64,000 nt of DNA from Aquilonibacter sp963820185 (GTDB lineage: Bacteria; Vulcanimicrobiota; Vulcanimicrobiia; Vulcanimicrobiales; Vulcanimicrobiaceae), in assembly GCA_963820185.1 (NCBI GenBank), contig CAWFYV010000002.1, forward strand, positions 682,001 to 746,000. The letters run 5' to 3'. The translations under genes were made by a program, and so were the position numbers. This document shows, one piece after another, positions 61,249-64,000 of this stretch. Every line of letters begins with the position of its first letter. The stretch's first letter is position 1. The notes beneath the pieces were generated by a model. That model saw nothing but the letters and a program-made list of their open reading frames with translations, searched no databases and had not been told where the DNA came from.

Positions 61249-63176
61249 CAAAGGCTCCCTTCACTCTCCTGTAAAGCATGCCACGTGCGCAAGACTTCGC
61301 CGACGCTCCAGGCTTGCGCGATGCAGCCGCGTGCATCGTGTGGCGGATCGCCATCAGCAATCTCGGCCAAGCTGCCGATGCCATAGCAGTCCAAACGCGA
61401 GGCGAGCGCTTCGATGAAGCGTAGGGCGCGCGCACGGTCCCCATATGCATGTGCGTAAGCGCGTGCGAAGGCTCCTGCGAGATAGGGCCATGCCGTACCG
61501 CGATGATACGCGGCGTCACGATCGTGCGGCGATCCGCCGTAGTGCCCGGTGTAGGCTGGGTCGGACGGTGCGAGTGACCGCAAACCCATCGGCGTCCAAA
61601 GCTCGTGTGCGATGCGATCGACGATTGCGCGCTCGCGCCTGTTTTCGAGCGCGCGAAAGGGCAGCGCGACCGCGTAGACGGCATTCGGACGAATCGACGC
61701 ATCGTGTCCCTCGGGGCTGTCGAGCACGTCGAACGGATAGTTCTGCTGCGGATTCCAAAATCGGTCGAACGACGCGCGCGCGCGCGAGCCGAGCTCGCGA
61801 TATCGCGCGGGCGCGCGGCCGAGCGCTTGCGCGAAGCCGTCCATCGCGCACAGCGCGTTGTACCAGAGCGCGTTGATCTCGATGCATTTACCCATACGCG
61901 GCGTGACGACCCAATCACCGACCTTCGCGTCCATCCACGTCAGTTGAACGCCGGGTTCGCCCGAGCGGACGAGTCCGTCGCTCGGATCGACGGCGATGCC
62001 ATAGCGCGTCCCGTGCGCATAGCACGTGATGATCTCGTCGAGCTTCTCGAAGATTGCTTCGACGAGCGCAGTATCACGCGTGACGGCGTGATAGCAGCGC
62101 ACGGTCTCGATAAACCAGAGCGCGGCGTCGACCGTATTGTACTCGGGCGGTGCACCGCTGTCCGGAAAGCGGTTCGGCAGCATGCCCGCATCGATGAAGC
62201 GCGCGAACGTTTGCAAGATCGTGCGCGCAATCTCGTGCCGGCCGGTCGCAAGCGTCAGCCCGGGAAGCGCGATCATTGTATCGCGCCCCCAATCGCCGAA
62301 CCAGTGATAGCCTGCGATAACCGTTGATCCCGGCGTGCCATCGACGGTGCGTGCAACGACGAACGTGTCGGCGGCTAGCACCAATTGCTCGATCCACGGC
62401 GGTACCTGCGTCATACGCGGGTGTGCCTTACGCCAGGCGTCGAGCACGTCGCGATCGTGCGCGCCCGGATCGCTTGGGGGTGCATCGTGCGCGTCGAGCC
62501 CGATGCGCACCAGCAAGGTTGCGCCGGCTGCTGGGAGTTGCGCGTGGATCGTCAGCGCGTGGTAGAGGTCCTCGGTAGCGTCGAGCCCGCGCTCGGCCTC
62601 CGCGTCGTAGCGAAAGCCGTAATACCATTCGCTTGCGGGCTCGAGCCGCGCGCCGCTCGCGCGCAAATACCACGTCGCGCCCCCGCCCATGCGCAGCGTC
62701 GCCACCTCGCCGTCCACCCGCGTAACGTTCGCAACATCGTAGGCATGCGTCAGCGCGTGGTAGTCACGATCGTTCACGTAGGCTTTGAGCGCGAGGTCGA
62801 GCGGACCGCTCGCATCGCGCAGGCGCCACTCGACATAGGTGACCTGTGCACGGGGTTCCATCCAGATCCGCCGTTCGAGCAAGGCATCGGCAAATGCATA
62901 GGTCCAAACGGGTACGCTTCCGTCGAGATGGAAATCGACGATCGTTTCATCGCCGCGTGGCGCGAGCGTACCGTCGTGCCAACAGTTCGAGGAGAGGTCG
63001 ATCGTTTTGCCGTCGTAGCGTGCTGACGCGTCGAATTTGTTGAGCAGGACGCGGCGCCCGAGCGGCGCCTCCAATGCCGCAACGAAGAGCCCGTGATATC
63101 TCCGCGTGAGCGTGTCGGTGAGTGTGCCCGACGCATAACTGCCGAGGCCGTTGGCGCAGAGCCACTCGCGCGTCAT
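61248..63176 (-). CDS. Amylo-alpha-1,6-glucosidase-type glycogen debranching enzyme (GH133-like)
   Basis: A 642-residue enzyme. The N-terminal GDE-N domain starts REWLCANGLGSYASGTLTDTLTRRYHGLFVAALEAPLGRRVLLNKFD, the strongly conserved opening of this family. The C-terminal (alpha/alpha)6 domain has TVIAGYHWFGDWGRDTMIALPGLTLATGR, PNRFPDSGAPPEYNTVDAALWFIE, LTWMDAKVGDWVVTPRMGKCIEINALWYNAL and HRGTAWPYLAGAFARAY. The catalytic Asp residues in GDWGRDTM and TWMDAK are present. It overlaps the BsuPI gene by 4 bp and the downstream fusion by 1 bp. It provides a second debranching route beside glgX. Confidence 0.92.
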   Translation of the reverse strand: MTREWLCANGLGSYASGTLTDTLTRRYHGLFVAALEAPLGRRVLLNKFDASARYDGKTIDLSSNCWHDGTLAPRGDETIVDFHLDGSVPVWTYAFADALLERRIWMEPRAQVTYVEWRLRDASGPLDLALKAYVNDRDYHALTHAYDVANVTRVDGEVATLRMGGGATWYLRASGARLEPASEWYYGFRYDAEAERGLDATEDLYHALTIHAQLPAAGATLLVRIGLDAHDAPPSDPGAHDRDVLDAWRKAHPRMTQVPPWIEQLVLAADTFVVARTVDGTPGSTVIAGYHWFGDWGRDTMIALPGLTLATGRHEIARTILQTFARFIDAGMLPNRFPDSGAPPEYNTVDAALWFIETVRCYHAVTRDTALVEAIFEKLDEIITCYAHGTRYGIAVDPSDGLVRSGEPGVQLTWMDAKVGDWVVTPRMGKCIEINALWYNALCAMDGFAQALGRAPARYRELGSRARASFDRFWNPQQNYPFDVLDSPEGHDASIRPNAVYAVALPFRALENRRERAIVDRIAHELWTPMGLRSLAPSDPAYTGHYGGSPHDRDAAYHRGTAWPYLAGAFARAYAHAYGDRARALRFIEALASRLDCYGIGSLAEIADGDPPHDARGCIAQAWSVGEVLRTWHALQESEGSL

Positions 63177-63781
63177 TGCATCGGCGCCCAGCGTTGGACG
63201 TAGAAGACGTCGGAGCGTCCGACGCGGTGCAACAGGTACCCGCGTACAGCGATCGTGCTGTCGGGTGCCGTTAGCAAACGTTTTGCAAGCGTCACCGTGC
63301 CGCTCGAATCGGTCAAAATCTGCTTCGTTGCATCGAGCGTGCCGGCGATTGTTACAATGTCACCGGTCTTGAGTGTGCCCAGTCCCGATGCCGGGAACGG
63401 GTCGGTAAAGCGCAGCTTCGCCGTCGCTTCCGGTGTCACGCCTTCACCGAGCAGACGTGCGCGCACGGTATAGAGACCAGGTCCGGGCGAGGCGCCGCTC
63501 GCCTTGACGGCATTCCAGATGTAGACCACGAGCACGCTCGGTCCCGACACGAACCGGTGTGTGTGCACCGGGAAGCTCGCGTTCTCCGGCGCGACGGTCT
63601 GGTTGGCCCAAATAACGTCGCTCCCGTGGAGTACCTGGATCTCGTATTCGGCGGGTTTCGAAAACTTTACAATTGAGGGCGCGCTGGCGCTGTTGTGCAC
63701 GGCGAGCGCGATCGAGACCCCGTCGAGCAAATCGAAACTGGTCTGCTGCAATTGCAGCGAGAGTGTAAGCGCGGCAAACAT
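63173..63781 (-). CDS. BsuPI-domain (intracellular proteinase inhibitor-like) protein
   Basis: A 202-residue protein. Residues about 1-120 match the BsuPI domain: SLQLQQTSFDLLDGVSIALAVHNSASAPSIVKFSKPAEYEIQVLHGSDVIWAN, then VVYIWNAVKASGASPGPGLYTVRARLLGEG, a beta-sandwich first seen in a Bacillus proteinase inhibitor and widespread as a stand-alone fold. Residues about 125-202 are a second small beta domain (SGLGTLKTGDIVTIAGTLDATKQILTDSSGTVTLAKRLL) of OB-like strand pattern. There is no obvious signal peptide. First gene of the minus-strand glucan operon; its role there is unknown. Confidence 0.75.
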   Translation of the reverse strand: MFAALTLSLQLQQTSFDLLDGVSIALAVHNSASAPSIVKFSKPAEYEIQVLHGSDVIWANQTVAPENASFPVHTHRFVSGPSVLVVYIWNAVKASGASPGPGLYTVRARLLGEGVTPEATAKLRFTDPFPASGLGTLKTGDIVTIAGTLDATKQILTDSSGTVTLAKRLLTAPDSTIAVRGYLLHRVGRSDVFYVQRWAPMQ

Positions 63782-63958
63782 GGGTACGACTTCAACCTAC
63801 ACCACGCCGATACCAGCACTGAGGGCAAAGTTAGCGTGCGCCCGCTCTGCGGACTAGGGGCAAGCGTCGCGTGCGGCCGGCCAAATTCCTGGGGTTTGGC
63901 AAGCGCTTGGATGGGCATAAGACCGGCGTACCCTTTCCGAACGGAGATGGAGTCCAGA
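63782..63958. other. Intergenic region between the BsuPI operon and the next gene
   Basis: A 177-bp divergent gap. I found no convincing -35/-10 pair, hairpin or small gene; it must hold the promoters of both flanking transcription units. Confidence 0.5.
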
Positions 63959-64000
63959 ATGTCGATTCAAGACGAGCCGCAAGGCGGCATGAGCGTTCGC
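63959..64000 (+). CDS. Start of an unidentified gene (3' truncated by window end)
   Basis: An ATG at 63959 begins SIQDEPQGGMSVR and stays open to the window edge. GGAG elements lie 7-15 bases upstream (GGAGATGGAGTCC), which supports initiation. Fourteen residues are too few to identify it. Confidence 0.45.
   Translation, partial: MSIQDEPQGGMSVR

Overview
The window is GC-rich and very densely coded. Many neighbouring genes overlap by 4 bp (ATGA, GTGA or TAATG junctions), GTG starts are frequent, and many proteins are exported with Ser/Pro- or Gly-rich tails. Predicted outer-membrane beta-barrels (14.1 kb, 41.7 kb), a fused E2-E1 2-oxoglutarate dehydrogenase, a four-domain ribosomal protein S1 and transhydrogenase indicate a free-living, respiring, diderm bacterium. 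The overall style resembles the candidate phylum Eremiobacterota (WPS-2), but that placement is inference from recalled protein style, not a search. I saw no tRNA, rRNA, CRISPR array, prophage or insertion sequence.

Layout. 0-3.1 kb: the 3' part of an E2-E1 2-oxoglutarate dehydrogenase gene, broken by one extra base. 3.1-10.9 kb: exported proteins, a decayed lipoprotein gene, a prolyl oligopeptidase, an SCP2-like protein, a LOG-family nucleotide phosphoribohydrolase with a frameshift, a YciH/SUI1 protein. 10.9-16.2 kb: a BlaI-type repressor with a clear promoter and operator, then a BlaR1-like M56 protease carrying a pentapeptide-repeat domain in place of a penicillin sensor, an exported pentapeptide-repeat protein and a DUF5916-like outer-membrane barrel. 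16.2-19.7 kb (minus): Lrp-type regulator, 3,5-diaminohexanoate dehydrogenase, lysine 2,3-aminomutase and a decayed small gene, a lysine-degradation operon. 19.7-22.8 kb: oligopeptide-binding lipoprotein and a membrane alpha/beta hydrolase.

22.8-32.6 kb (minus): a run of eleven tightly packed genes from a 55-residue zinc-ribbon protein through an isoprenylcysteine methyltransferase-like protein, FAH-family hydrolase, three transhydrogenase subunits, RidA and a GH92 mannosidase-propeller fusion to arylamine N-acetyltransferase. 32.7-38.1 kb: macroglobulin-like exported protein, polA and a DUF192 protein. 38.2-42.5 kb: exported proteins, one with long Gly-rich and Asn/Arg/Gln-rich repeats, and an MmyB-like regulator. 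42.5-47.4 kb: AspT-type transporter, mutM, rpsA (apparently with an ATC start), TonB-C-like protein, coaE.

47.4-63.8 kb is an alpha-glucan region. On the plus strand are glgB, glgX, malQ, a nucleotidyltransferase/phosphomannomutase-like fusion and a membrane protein. Converging on them from the minus strand is a coupled set: BsuPI-domain protein, amylo-alpha-1,6-glucosidase, a 1302-residue glucosidase-glycosyltransferase fusion and a flavin amine oxidase. Together these would branch, debranch, rearrange and possibly extend storage glucan.

All five frameshifted genes lie in the first 17 kb, while long genes elsewhere are intact. This suggests local decay or locally poor assembly.
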